Of a stretch of DNA of 64,000 nucleotides, positions 1-7,723 are shown one piece after another. The notes beneath the pieces were generated by a model. It made no database searches. It saw only the letters and a program-made list of their open reading frames with translations, and had not been told where the DNA came from. Made by a program: the position numbers and the translations under genes. Source of the stretch: CAYUQT01 sp964596165 (lineage in GTDB: Bacteria; Planctomycetota; Phycisphaerae; UBA1845; JAFGLZ01); the NCBI GenBank assembly GCA_964596165.1, contig CAZQTW010000029.1:1-64000 (forward strand), given 5' to 3'. Numbering within the stretch: position 1 is the first letter of the stretch; every line of letters starts with the position of its first letter.

Positions 1-23
1 GCCCCGCCCCTGCCCCCCTCTTC

Positions 24-50
24 TGTTGCATTTTGTTGCAGAGTGTTACA
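24..50. promoter_or_regulatory. Three 10-bp-phased TGTTRCA repeats upstream of rhaA
   Basis: TGTTGCA occurs at 24-30 and 34-40 and TGTTACA at 44-50, exactly one per 10 bp, so all three lie on the same face of the helix. They sit about 160 bp upstream of the rhamnose isomerase start. Regularly phased direct repeats upstream of a sugar catabolic gene suggest an activator or repressor array, but no regulator gene is inside the window and the gene upstream is unknown. No convincing -35/-10 pair was found between the array and rhaA. The regulatory role is inferred. Confidence 0.4.
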
Positions 51-210
51 TTCACCGACATCGGTTCGCGGAGAGGTGACGGTAGTGGTTGTATTCGTCG
101 CACGTTCTGGTATCTTCTCTGGCCTGCTGGTCATATATCGTTTCGGTTAACTGACGGCTTGGAGTTACATCACGATCACACGGGCAAATCGCTCGGAAAG
201 AGGTCCTAAC

Positions 211-1479
211 ATGGCAAACAAGGTATCAATCGAGAAGGCCTACCGAATAGCGAAAGAACGATATGCCGAAATCGGCGTCGACACGGAGAAGGCGATGAAG
301 GCCCTGAGCCGGGTGGCGATCTCCCTGCATTGCTGGCAAGGCGACGATGTCGGCGGATTCGAATCGGACGCCGGCCTGACCGGTGGCGGCATCCAGGCAA
401 CCGGCAACTATCCCGGCAAGGCCCGCACGGCCGACGAGCTTCGTGCGGACCTCCAGAAGGTTTACAGCCTCCTCCCCGGCAGGCACCGCCTGGCTCTGCA
501 CGGCATCTACGCCGAATTCAAGGGCAAGAGGGTCGATCGCGACAAACTGACTCCCGAGCACTTTTCTCGCTGGATCGACTGGGCCAAGAGCCGCAAGATC
601 GGCCTGGATTTCAACCCCTCGTATTTCAGCCATCCCAAGGCGAACGACGGCTTCACCCTGTCGAGCCGCGACAAGGGGATCCGCAACTTCTGGATCCGGC
701 ACGGGATCGCCTCGCGGAAGATCGCCGAGGCCATGGGAAAGGCCCAGGGCAGCCCCTGCATCAACAACCACTGGATTCCCGACGGCTACAAGGACACGCC
801 CGCCGATCGGAAGACTCCTCGCGAGATCCTGGCGAGGTCGTACGACGAGATCTTTGCCCCCAAGGTCGACTGGAGATACTGCCGCGACGCTCTGGAAGGA
901 AAACTCTTCGGCATCGGCTCGGAGAGCTATGTCGTCGGCTCGCACGAGTTCTACATGGGTTACGCGGTGGCCAACAAGAAGCTCCTCACGCTGGATGCCG
1001 GCCACTTCCACCCGACGGAAGGCATCGCCGACAAGTTGTCGGCCGTGTTGACCTTCGTCGACGAAATGCTCCTGCACGTCAGCCGTGGCGTTCGTTGGGA
1101 CAGCGACCACGTGGTTACGCTGACCGACGACCTGCGGGCGATTGCCGAGGAACTCGTCCGCGGCAACTACCTCGACCGGGTCCATGTAGGCCTTGACTAC
1201 TTTGATGCCAGCATCAACCGGATTGCCGCATGGACCATCGGCGCTCGCTGCATGATCAAGGCGCTGCTCATCGCCCTGCTCGAGCCGACGGCGAGGCTTC
1301 GCGAGCTGGAAATCAGCGGCGACCTCACCACACGATTGGCTTGTCTGGAAGAACTCAAGACGCTGCCCTACGGCGCGGTATGGGATTACTACTGCACCAC
1401 GAAGGGCGTTCCGGTCGGACACGCCTGGGTGCAAGAGGTGAAGGCGTACGAGAAGAAGGTCCTCTCGAAACGACGGTAG
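211..1479 (+). CDS. rhaA: L-rhamnose isomerase
   Basis: This cytoplasmic enzyme converts L-rhamnose to L-rhamnulose, the first step of the isomerase pathway. The 422-residue product has the family length (about 420) and clear RhaA signatures: the N-terminal SLHCWQGDDVGGFE stretch, DAGHFHPTE, and RWDSDHVV, which holds metal-binding aspartate and histidine residues. An AAGAGG Shine-Dalgarno lies just before ATG 211. The rhamnose transporter follows 142 bp downstream in the same direction, so the two probably form a uptake and isomerisation pair. Rhamnulose kinase and aldolase are not in the window. The assignment is secure; a long minus-strand ORF over the same DNA is a shadow. Confidence 0.95.
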   Translation: MANKVSIEKAYRIAKERYAEIGVDTEKAMKALSRVAISLHCWQGDDVGGFESDAGLTGGGIQATGNYPGKARTADELRADLQKVYSLLPGRHRLALHGIYAEFKGKRVDRDKLTPEHFSRWIDWAKSRKIGLDFNPSYFSHPKANDGFTLSSRDKGIRNFWIRHGIASRKIAEAMGKAQGSPCINNHWIPDGYKDTPADRKTPREILARSYDEIFAPKVDWRYCRDALEGKLFGIGSESYVVGSHEFYMGYAVANKKLLTLDAGHFHPTEGIADKLSAVLTFVDEMLLHVSRGVRWDSDHVVTLTDDLRAIAEELVRGNYLDRVHVGLDYFDASINRIAAWTIGARCMIKALLIALLEPTARLRELEISGDLTTRLACLEELKTLPYGAVWDYYCTTKGVPVGHAWVQEVKAYEKKVLSKRR

Positions 1480-1621
1480 GTTTGAAATCGAACAGCTCGG
1501 GAAAGCACCCATTAGCTACCCTACGGGGCGACCTGCGACTTCTCGGCTGAAGGGCCGAAAGGTGCCAGCCGCCACGCATGCAACGGGAGGCGGATCCTAG
1601 CCGCCGCTCAGGGAGAATGTC

Positions 1622-2680
1622 ATGGAACCCAATCCCGCATTAGGCGTCGTCATCTTCGCACTCGGCGGACTGGCCGGAGCGGTTTTCTACATGCCTTTCA
1701 AGAAGGTTCGCAACTGGGCATGGGAAACCTACTGGATGATTTACGCCGTCTTCGGCCTCATCATCGTGCCTTGGGTGCTGGCCTTCGCCACATCTCCGAA
1801 TACCTTGGCGGTCATCAAACAGACCCCGGGCAAGGAACTCCTTTACTGTTACCTCTGCGGCGCCATGTGGGGTCTCGGCGGCTTCACCTGGGGGCTGATG
1901 ATCCGTTATCTGGGTGTCGGCCTTGGTCTGGCAATCGGCTGCGGCCTCTGCTCCGCCGCCGGCACCGTCGTTCCGAAAATGATCAAAGGCGAGTTCCTGC
2001 AACTGTTCGAGTCTTCCTCAGGGTACGCTTCCATGACCGGCGTGGTTGTCTCGCTAGTCGGCATCGTCCTGGTCGGCATGGCAGGCATGTCTAAGGAAAA
2101 CGAACTCCCTGACGAGGAGAAGAAAAAGGCCGTCGCCGAATACAACTTCAAGAAAGGCATCTTTGTGGCCATCTTCTCCGGCCTGATGAGCTCGGGAATG
2201 AGTTTTGGCCTTCAAGGCGGCACCAACCTTGAGAGACTCGCTCAGACGGTGGTACCGACTACCTCCTCGGCCTGGAAGGGCATGCCTGTCCTCGTAGTCG
2301 TCCTGCTCGGAGGCTTCACCGTCAACTTCCTGTACTGCTTCTATCTCCATCTGAAGAACACAACACTGGGCGACTACACGAAGAAGGATACTCCCTTGCT
2401 GGCCAACCTCCTTTTCGCGGGATTGGCGGGCGCCATCTGGACGTCGCAGTTCATTTGCTTCAAAACCGGCGAACCGGCGATGGGCAAGACGGCCTATGTC
2501 GGCTGGGCCGTCCTGATGGCCAGTGCCATCCTCTTCAGTACACTCCTGGGAATTCTACTCGGCGAGTGGAAAGGAACCAGCGCCCGGACGCGATTGCGAC
2601 TCACGGCGGGACTGGTGCTACTGATCCTATCCTCCGTCATTGCCGCTTACAGCGGCTATCTGGGGCAAGCCAAGGCGTAA
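1622..2680 (+). CDS. rhaT: L-rhamnose/proton symporter RhaT
   Basis: This inner-membrane carrier imports L-rhamnose with a proton (drug/metabolite transporter superfamily). The 352-residue protein is strongly hydrophobic with about ten predicted membrane segments. Its N-terminus (ALGGLAGAVFYMPFKKVR, then WAWETYW) is the conserved RhaT start, and GLGLAIGCGLCSAAGT is a typical loop/helix of the family. AGGGAG precedes ATG 1622 at good spacing. Between rhaA and rhaT there is only a small GGCGG/CCGCC dyad, so co-transcription is plausible. The family is clear; rhamnose as substrate is supported by the neighbouring isomerase. Confidence 0.92.
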   Translation: MEPNPALGVVIFALGGLAGAVFYMPFKKVRNWAWETYWMIYAVFGLIIVPWVLAFATSPNTLAVIKQTPGKELLYCYLCGAMWGLGGFTWGLMIRYLGVGLGLAIGCGLCSAAGTVVPKMIKGEFLQLFESSSGYASMTGVVVSLVGIVLVGMAGMSKENELPDEEKKKAVAEYNFKKGIFVAIFSGLMSSGMSFGLQGGTNLERLAQTVVPTTSSAWKGMPVLVVVLLGGFTVNFLYCFYLHLKNTTLGDYTKKDTPLLANLLFAGLAGAIWTSQFICFKTGEPAMGKTAYVGWAVLMASAILFSTLLGILLGEWKGTSARTRLRLTAGLVLLILSSVIAAYSGYLGQAKA

Positions 2681-2774
2681 TTGCAGGATTCTCAGACAAT
2701 CGTTGCTGGCCTCCCCAGTGTGCCGGCACGATGCCGGACAGAAATGCGCTCATTCGGCAGACGCGTGATTCTGT

Positions 2775-2798
2775 GCAGAATAGTGTACACTTCTGTGC
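2775..2798. promoter_or_regulatory. GTGTACAC palindrome, candidate autoregulatory operator of the toxin-antitoxin pair
   Basis: A perfect GTGTACAC palindrome at 2783-2790 extends to AGTGTACACT and is flanked by imperfectly symmetric arms (TGCAGAA on the left, TTCTGTGCA-like on the right). It lies 30 bp upstream of the GTG that opens the antitoxin frame. Operators of Phd and YefM antitoxins are known to carry a TGTACA core, so this matches the expected autoregulation site of a Phd/YefM-type operon. The match is by motif and position only. Confidence 0.5.
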
Positions 2799-2820
2799 GA
2801 TTTAAGCGGGAGACGCCGTC

Positions 2821-3060
2821 GTGAAGATTGTGTCATTCACGGAATTCCGAAAGCATGCTTCCGGCCTGCTTTAGGATGTGGAGAATGGTGAACACCTGCT
2901 GGTTGTTCGCCACGGCATGCCCGTCGCGGAAATCAAACCCGTGTCCGCCGCCCAAGGGCGGACACCCTCCTGGAAGAGGCCGGGACTGAAGCTATCCGTC
3001 AAGGGGGCGAGCCTGGCGGCCGCAATCCTGGAGGAGCGGGCACGTGCGGGTATTCCTTGA
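2821..3060 (+). pseudogene. Phd/YefM-like antitoxin interrupted by an in-frame amber codon
   Basis: Read from GTG 2821 behind a GGGAG Shine-Dalgarno, the frame gives VKIVSFTEFRKHASGLL, then TAG at 2872-2874, then DVENGEHLLVVRHGMPVAEI and on to the stop at 3060. The two halves join into one normal antitoxin of about 79 codons: an N-terminal DNA-binding part with the prevent-host-death pattern and a C-terminal toxin-binding tail. The amber replaces what is probably a glutamine codon (CAG to TAG). A GTG at 2878 could restart translation and give a 60-residue tail fragment without the DNA-binding start. It could be a pseudogene, a sequencing error, or a truncated but still neutralising antitoxin. 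It overlaps the toxin start by 17 bp. Confidence 0.6.
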
Positions 3061-3457
3061 CTCATCTGCGCTGGCCAAGCGGTACGTCGAGGAACCGGGC
3101 AGTCGAGAGGTAGACGCACTCTGCGCCCATGCGACCGAACTGGCTCTTGCCGTAGTCTGTGTTCCCGAAATCATCTCCGCGCTCAACCGCCGCGTGCGAG
3201 AGGGCGTCTTGACCCAGCCGCACTACGTAGCGGCCAAACGCCGTCTCTCGGCGAATGTCCGGGACGCAATCATTATCGACCCCGTTCCATCCGACATCAC
3301 CAGCGCCATCGCCATTCTGGAGTCAAACACCGTACGGGCCATGGACGCCCTGCACGTGGCATGCGCCCTGGAGTGGCATTGTGACCTGTTTGCCTCCTCC
3401 GACAAACGACAAGTCCTCGCTGCAAAAAGGGCCGGATTGAAGGCACGGCACATGTAG
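3044..3457 (+). CDS. PIN-domain ribonuclease toxin, VapC family
   Basis: The 137-residue product is a complete PIN domain. Expected acidic metal-binding residues are present: D6 in FLDSSALAKRY, E42 in VPEIISALNR, D101 in MDALHVACALE, and D120 near FASSD. VapC-type toxins cleave RNA (often initiator tRNA or rRNA) when free of antitoxin. The start is GTG 3044, inside the end of the antitoxin frame (17-bp overlap), the usual layout for coupled toxin-antitoxin genes. The toxin itself shows no damage although the antitoxin frame holds an amber codon. The RNA target cannot be read from sequence. Confidence 0.85.
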   Translation: MRVFLDSSALAKRYVEEPGSREVDALCAHATELALAVVCVPEIISALNRRVREGVLTQPHYVAAKRRLSANVRDAIIIDPVPSDITSAIAILESNTVRAMDALHVACALEWHCDLFASSDKRQVLAAKRAGLKARHM

Positions 3458-3484
3458 ACGATGCCGGCTGCGCCGCCATTGTGA

Positions 3485-4828
3485 TCAGTCCAGGCGCCTC
3501 TCGTTCTCTCGATCACCGGACGGTCTATAGATGCTGCGGCATCGTGTTTCAGGCACCTTGAGCAAGCCCAGGGCTCCCACGAATGCGAACACCAGCAGAA
3601 CACAGAAACCATGACGATAGTCCGTGGACGAATACACACGGACGCCCCCGAGCTGAGTCCCGTTCCAGGTCAGGTCCAGCACCCATCCGAACAGCGGCTG
3701 AAGGAGCGACGTGCCCAGGAAGTTGGCGCTGTTCACCAGGCCGATCGCGGTCCCGGCCAGGTTGGGGTCGACGACCTCCTTCACGCAGGGCGCGATCAGG
3801 TGAATGCAGACCTGGCTGAAGCCCATGATACACAGCAGCAGATGGATGCCCAGGCCCGGCGACCACGGAAGCCATGTGAGTGCACACCAGGAAATCAGGC
3901 ACACGCCTACGCCGGCTATGAGGACCGGCTTCCTCCTGCCGAGACGATCGGACAACCAGCCGAAGAACAGCGAGCCGGCCGCGCATGCCAGCAGCATCAC
4001 CGTCAGGTAGCTCGATGCCTCGCCCCGCGTCAGGCCGTGGACGTCACGAAGGTAGGACACGCCCCACAGACCGATGAACGTAAACATGGTGCCGCCGAGG
4101 CCGAAGTTCACCCAGAAGCATGGCCAGACCTGAGGAACCCTCACGACGCTCCAGAAATCTCTTAACCAATGCTGCTGCCTGGACTGCACCAGCCTTCCGC
4201 CCTCGATTTCCCAGATAGGCGGAAAGCCCGCGTGCTCCGGTCGGTCACGAACCACCGCGAATACGGTGACACCGAGGAGCACCGACACCAGGCCCATGCC
4301 GAGAAACACGCCCCGCCAGGAGAAGGCTTCAATTGCCAGGGCCAGGGGCGCTGCGGCCATGACCGCACCCAGGTTGCCCACGAGGATCGTCAATCCGCTC
4401 ATCAGGCCGTAGCGGCGCTCGCTGAACCACATCGCATGGCTCTTCATGATGCTCGCATAGAACGTCGATACGCCAAGCCCGATCATCAGACGCCCGACGC
4501 TCGCAACGGCGAACGATCCCGCCGTCGCGAACAGGATAGCCCCGATCGCCGCGCTGGCATGTCCGACCGTGATGGCGCGCCGCGTGCCCAGGGTATCGGC
4601 AAGCACCCCCGACGGAATCTGCATAAGTGAATAGACGTAGAAGTACATCGCCGCGAGTGACCCCAGCGCAGTCCCTGAAATGCGGAAGGCACTCATCAGG
4701 TCCCCGGACATCACGCCCGGTGCGATGCGATGAAAGTACACCAACAGGTAGCTGACCATCAGAACCAGGAAGACCGACCAACGGGCGAGTTGGAACCTGG
4801 ATCGGCTGAAGGATGGGGCTGGAGTCAT
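3485..4828 (-). CDS. MFS transporter
   Basis: A 447-residue membrane protein with the twelve-segment layout of the major facilitator superfamily. The MFS loop 2-3 signature appears as GVLADTLGTRRA and its second-half counterpart as GWLSDRLGRRKP. The substrate is not evident. It directly follows the SSS symporter gene on the minus strand, so the two are likely one transcript. A TTG at 4834 abuts the SSS stop codon, but ATG 4828 starts the natural N-terminus (MTPAPSFSRSR) and is preferred. It converges on the PIN toxin gene with only 27 bp between the stops. Confidence 0.82.
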   Translation of the reverse strand: MTPAPSFSRSRFQLARWSVFLVLMVSYLLVYFHRIAPGVMSGDLMSAFRISGTALGSLAAMYFYVYSLMQIPSGVLADTLGTRRAITVGHASAAIGAILFATAGSFAVASVGRLMIGLGVSTFYASIMKSHAMWFSERRYGLMSGLTILVGNLGAVMAAAPLALAIEAFSWRGVFLGMGLVSVLLGVTVFAVVRDRPEHAGFPPIWEIEGGRLVQSRQQHWLRDFWSVVRVPQVWPCFWVNFGLGGTMFTFIGLWGVSYLRDVHGLTRGEASSYLTVMLLACAAGSLFFGWLSDRLGRRKPVLIAGVGVCLISWCALTWLPWSPGLGIHLLLCIMGFSQVCIHLIAPCVKEVVDPNLAGTAIGLVNSANFLGTSLLQPLFGWVLDLTWNGTQLGGVRVYSSTDYRHGFCVLLVFAFVGALGLLKVPETRCRSIYRPSGDRENERRLD

Positions 4829-4834
4829 CGCCAA

Positions 4835-6439
4835 TCAACTGTAGCGGACGTAGAAGTAGAGCACTACCCCGGTCACAATGGCCCACCAATAGGTGGGGTT
4901 TCTTACCCCGCGCATCTTGTGACGAAGCGCCGCAGGCAAGCGGAGGCTTTCTCTATTCCAGATCAGAGTCTTGATCTCGTCGGGGGGCTTGGCCTTCGTG
5001 AACAGGCTGACGACCGCCCCGACCAGCATGCAGACCCAGAAGACGATACCCGTCCGATTTGCAAAGGGTGTGATGTATTGCGCCCACTGTGAAGGCAAAC
5101 TCGGGGCGAACTTCTCGATCGCCACGGACAGCGGAATGGTCAGCAGTCCGGCCGCCAGCGCCCCGGCGTGCGTTGTTCGCTTCCACAGGATTCCCAGCAG
5201 GAACATCGTCGCAATTCCCGGCGTGACATACCCGTAGGCGTTGAGCAGGTAAATGAAAATCGGCCTGTCGGAGTGCTTGAGCAAGACGCTGGACCATGCG
5301 ATCCCCAGGATGACCACCACCGCACCCATGATCTTGCCGAACCGAACCGCCTCGGCGTCCGTCGCATTCTTCTTGATGAATGGCAGGTAGAAGTCAACTG
5401 TGAGGATGGTCGTGCAGGAGTTCACCGCACCGGAAAGGTGCGACATGACCGCAGCGATGAGGCCGGCCATCACCAGGCCGATCAGACCTTTCGGGAGGAG
5501 GTGCTCCACAAGCGTCGGAAAGGCCATATCAGACTTCTCAAGATCTGGAAAGAGTCTGGGAGCAAGCAAGCCGGGAACCACGATGATCAGCGGAAGGAAG
5601 AACTTCAGATAGTCCGTGAAGACCACGCCCATCCGCGCATGCCATTCGTCCTTGGCGGCCAGGGTCCGCTGAACGATGAACTGATTGGTGGCACAATAGA
5701 ACGTGCTGATGCACAGGATCGAGCCGAGGTACATCGTCCAGGGGAAGTCGGGATCCGTCGCGGGTAGAAGCAGATCCCACTGTTCCGATGTGGCCATCAG
5801 AGCCGACCAGCCTCCGACCGCGTTGAGGGTGGCGAACGACAACGCCAATCCGCCGACCAAGAGTACGCCCAACTGAAACATCTCCGTCCACACGACAGCC
5901 TGCAGCCCGCCGAGGATCGTATACAGGCCGGTGAAGACGGCCAGCCCGATGATGCTCGTCATCATCCTGATGCCGAACAGGCTGTAGATCGCAATCGCCC
6001 CGAGGTATAGGACCGCGCTGACCTCCACAAAGATGTAGACGATCAAGATCAGACCGGCGTACGCGACGCGGGCCCCCGCACCGAACCGGCGCTGAAGAAA
6101 CTCGGGCATCGTGTAAAATCCGTTCCGCAGATAGAACGGCAGGAAGATCCAAAGCAGTGCGTTGAACCCGACGAGAATGGCGCCCCACTCGATGCACATG
6201 GCCACGAAACCGCGCGCGTACGCTGTACCGATGACGCCGATGAAGTGATGGCTGCTGATGTTCGCCGCGACGATGCTCCCCCCTACCATCCACCACGGCA
6301 GCCTGTCACCGGCAAGAAAGTAGTCGCGCTTGGTGGCCCCCACCTTTCGGGAGGCATAGATGCCCAGAACGACGATGCCGATCATGTAAGCAGCAAAGAC
6401 CGCAATATCGATGCCCCCCAGTTGCATTCCTCCCGCCAT
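4835..6439 (-). CDS. Sodium:solute symporter (SSS/SLC5 family)
   Basis: A 534-residue inner-membrane protein with about 13-14 hydrophobic segments, the size of SSS-family Na+-coupled symporters. Family features are the N-terminal YASRKVGATKRDYFLAGDRL segment after the first helix, then PWWMVGGSIVAANISSHHFIG, and FTGLYTILGGLQAVVWTE. The sequence is closest in feel to SGLT-like sugar/inositol carriers, but the substrate is not determined. Of several starts (GTG 6454, ATG 6439, ATG 6427), ATG 6439 has GGAGG and GAGG upstream at workable spacing. It is the first gene of a minus-strand pair with the MFS transporter and is divergent from the two-component system. Confidence 0.85.
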   Translation of the reverse strand: MAGGMQLGGIDIAVFAAYMIGIVVLGIYASRKVGATKRDYFLAGDRLPWWMVGGSIVAANISSHHFIGVIGTAYARGFVAMCIEWGAILVGFNALLWIFLPFYLRNGFYTMPEFLQRRFGAGARVAYAGLILIVYIFVEVSAVLYLGAIAIYSLFGIRMMTSIIGLAVFTGLYTILGGLQAVVWTEMFQLGVLLVGGLALSFATLNAVGGWSALMATSEQWDLLLPATDPDFPWTMYLGSILCISTFYCATNQFIVQRTLAAKDEWHARMGVVFTDYLKFFLPLIIVVPGLLAPRLFPDLEKSDMAFPTLVEHLLPKGLIGLVMAGLIAAVMSHLSGAVNSCTTILTVDFYLPFIKKNATDAEAVRFGKIMGAVVVILGIAWSSVLLKHSDRPIFIYLLNAYGYVTPGIATMFLLGILWKRTTHAGALAAGLLTIPLSVAIEKFAPSLPSQWAQYITPFANRTGIVFWVCMLVGAVVSLFTKAKPPDEIKTLIWNRESLRLPAALRHKMRGVRNPTYWWAIVTGVVLYFYVRYS

Positions 6440-6958
6440 TGTCCTCGCCTCCACTCACCGGATCGCCAAGGCTTTCGCCCGTGGGTATGCCGCACCTCGT
6501 CCGTACCCACCCCGTGCCCTCGCTCGAACAGACCCCACAGCCGCGCGACGTATTGTCCGTAATGCAGCCGTATCGCTCAACACAAGAACATGTGAAATTC
6601 GGCGTTCATCCTTGCCGGCCTTCCAGTGCCTTTCATGACACGTCCCACCCTCGTATGAACGTCGCTTGGATGGATGCGGAAAGGATCTAATCGGAAGAAA
6701 ATATGGGCGAAGCACCCTCGCCTAAGGAGCCTCGCCCGCTGGAGATGGGTAAGTCCATTCGAAAAACCGTTGGACTAGGCTTTGATTATTGGGCTTAGCG
6801 GGCCTCATAGCTGTCAGCTAAGTGTATAGTTTGGTCAACGTTGATGACTATTCTTTACACATGCCTTTTTCAAACCACGCGCTCATAAAGTCTTACATCT
6901 GTTAGAATGAAGCGATACTGACACGATGCTGTGCGGCCTGTGCCAGGGTAACGCTGTA
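6440..6958. promoter_or_regulatory. Divergent intergenic region with palindromes and a -10 element for the two-component operon
   Basis: About 520 bp without a convincing gene. The right half is clearly more AT-rich than its surroundings. TCAACGTTGA is a perfect palindrome at 6835-6844, flanked by ATAGT (6826-6830) and ACTAT (6847-6851), which are reverse complements. A second dyad, CTTAGC (6794-6799) with GCTAAG (6817-6822), encloses TAGCT-GTC-AGCTA (6808-6820). TAGAAT at 6903-6908 is a good -10 for the response-regulator gene, although no good -35 lies 17 bp above it. An 86-codon minus-strand ORF at 6455-6715 looks spurious. Confidence 0.4.
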
Positions 6959-7699
6959 ATGGATCGCCTGTTGATCATCGATGACGACGTTGAACTCTGC
7001 GAGCTCGTTAGTGAGTACCTAAGCCCGGAAGGGTTCGTGGTCGAAGGCGTTCATGATGGCCGCTCCGGGCTCCAAAGAGCGCTCTCGGGTGATCATGTTT
7101 TGATCATAATTGACATTATGTTGCCCGGCATGAACGGTTTGGATGTGTTGCGGGCGATTCGAGCGCAGTCGGCTATTCCGGTCTTGATGCTGACCGCTCG
7201 CGGCGACGACGTGGACCGGATCGTTGGGCTGGAGCTGGGCGCCGACGATTATCTTCCCAAGCCGCACAATCCTCGCGAACTCCTAGCCCGGATTCGGGCG
7301 ATTCTTCGGCGCTATAAACATGCCGGACAGGATGCTCACGTCCCACACAACGAGGTCATTGTGGTTGGCGACATCGAGGCCGACATCGGCGGGCGCGTTG
7401 CGAGGAAAGCCGGAGAACCCATCGAGCTGACCAGTGCCGAGTTCGATCTGCTGGTCGCATTCCTTCGCAAGGCGGGTCAACCCGTCACGAGAGAGGAGCT
7501 CTTCGAGGCCGTCTTGGGCCGAGAGGCCGCACCGTTGGACCGAAGCATTGACATGCATGTCAGCAATCTACGCAAGAAGCTTGGACAGAGATATGAGGAT
7601 TTCGAGCGAATCAAGGCCGTTCGAGGGATAGGCTACGTCTACACGAAGCCGGTCAACGCGGAGGATGGCAGGCAGAGGACAAATCATTCTTCCGCATGA
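6959..7699 (+). CDS. OmpR/CpxR-type response regulator
   Basis: A 246-residue DNA-binding response regulator. The receiver domain (about 1-118) has the acidic pair in LLIIDDD, phospho-acceptor D52 in IIIDIMLPG, T79 in MLTARG, and K101 in YLPKP. The C-terminal winged helix (about 145-235) carries the OmpR pattern ELTSAEFDLLVAFLRKAG and SIDMHVSNLRKKLG. The receiver most resembles CpxR (VLMLTARGDDVDRIVGLELGADDYLPKP). ATG 6926 extends the frame by 11 residues, but 6959 gives the natural N-terminus. The histidine kinase gene begins 24 bp after the stop. It probably regulates envelope or transport genes; the targets are unknown. Confidence 0.9.
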   Translation: MDRLLIIDDDVELCELVSEYLSPEGFVVEGVHDGRSGLQRALSGDHVLIIIDIMLPGMNGLDVLRAIRAQSAIPVLMLTARGDDVDRIVGLELGADDYLPKPHNPRELLARIRAILRRYKHAGQDAHVPHNEVIVVGDIEADIGGRVARKAGEPIELTSAEFDLLVAFLRKAGQPVTREELFEAVLGREAAPLDRSIDMHVSNLRKKLGQRYEDFERIKAVRGIGYVYTKPVNAEDGRQRTNHSSA

Positions 7700-7723
7700 G
7701 GGGATCGACTCAGGCCAAGTCTT

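Noticed and set aside
226..1512. 428-codon minus-strand ORF opposite rhaA
   Set aside because: It has no recognisable domain, lies entirely across a certain gene, and results from the GC-rich codon pattern.
6840..6875. CpxR-type box before the two-component genes
   Set aside because: TTTAC is followed by a poor second half at the wrong spacing, so it does not meet the GTAAA-N5-GTAAA pattern.
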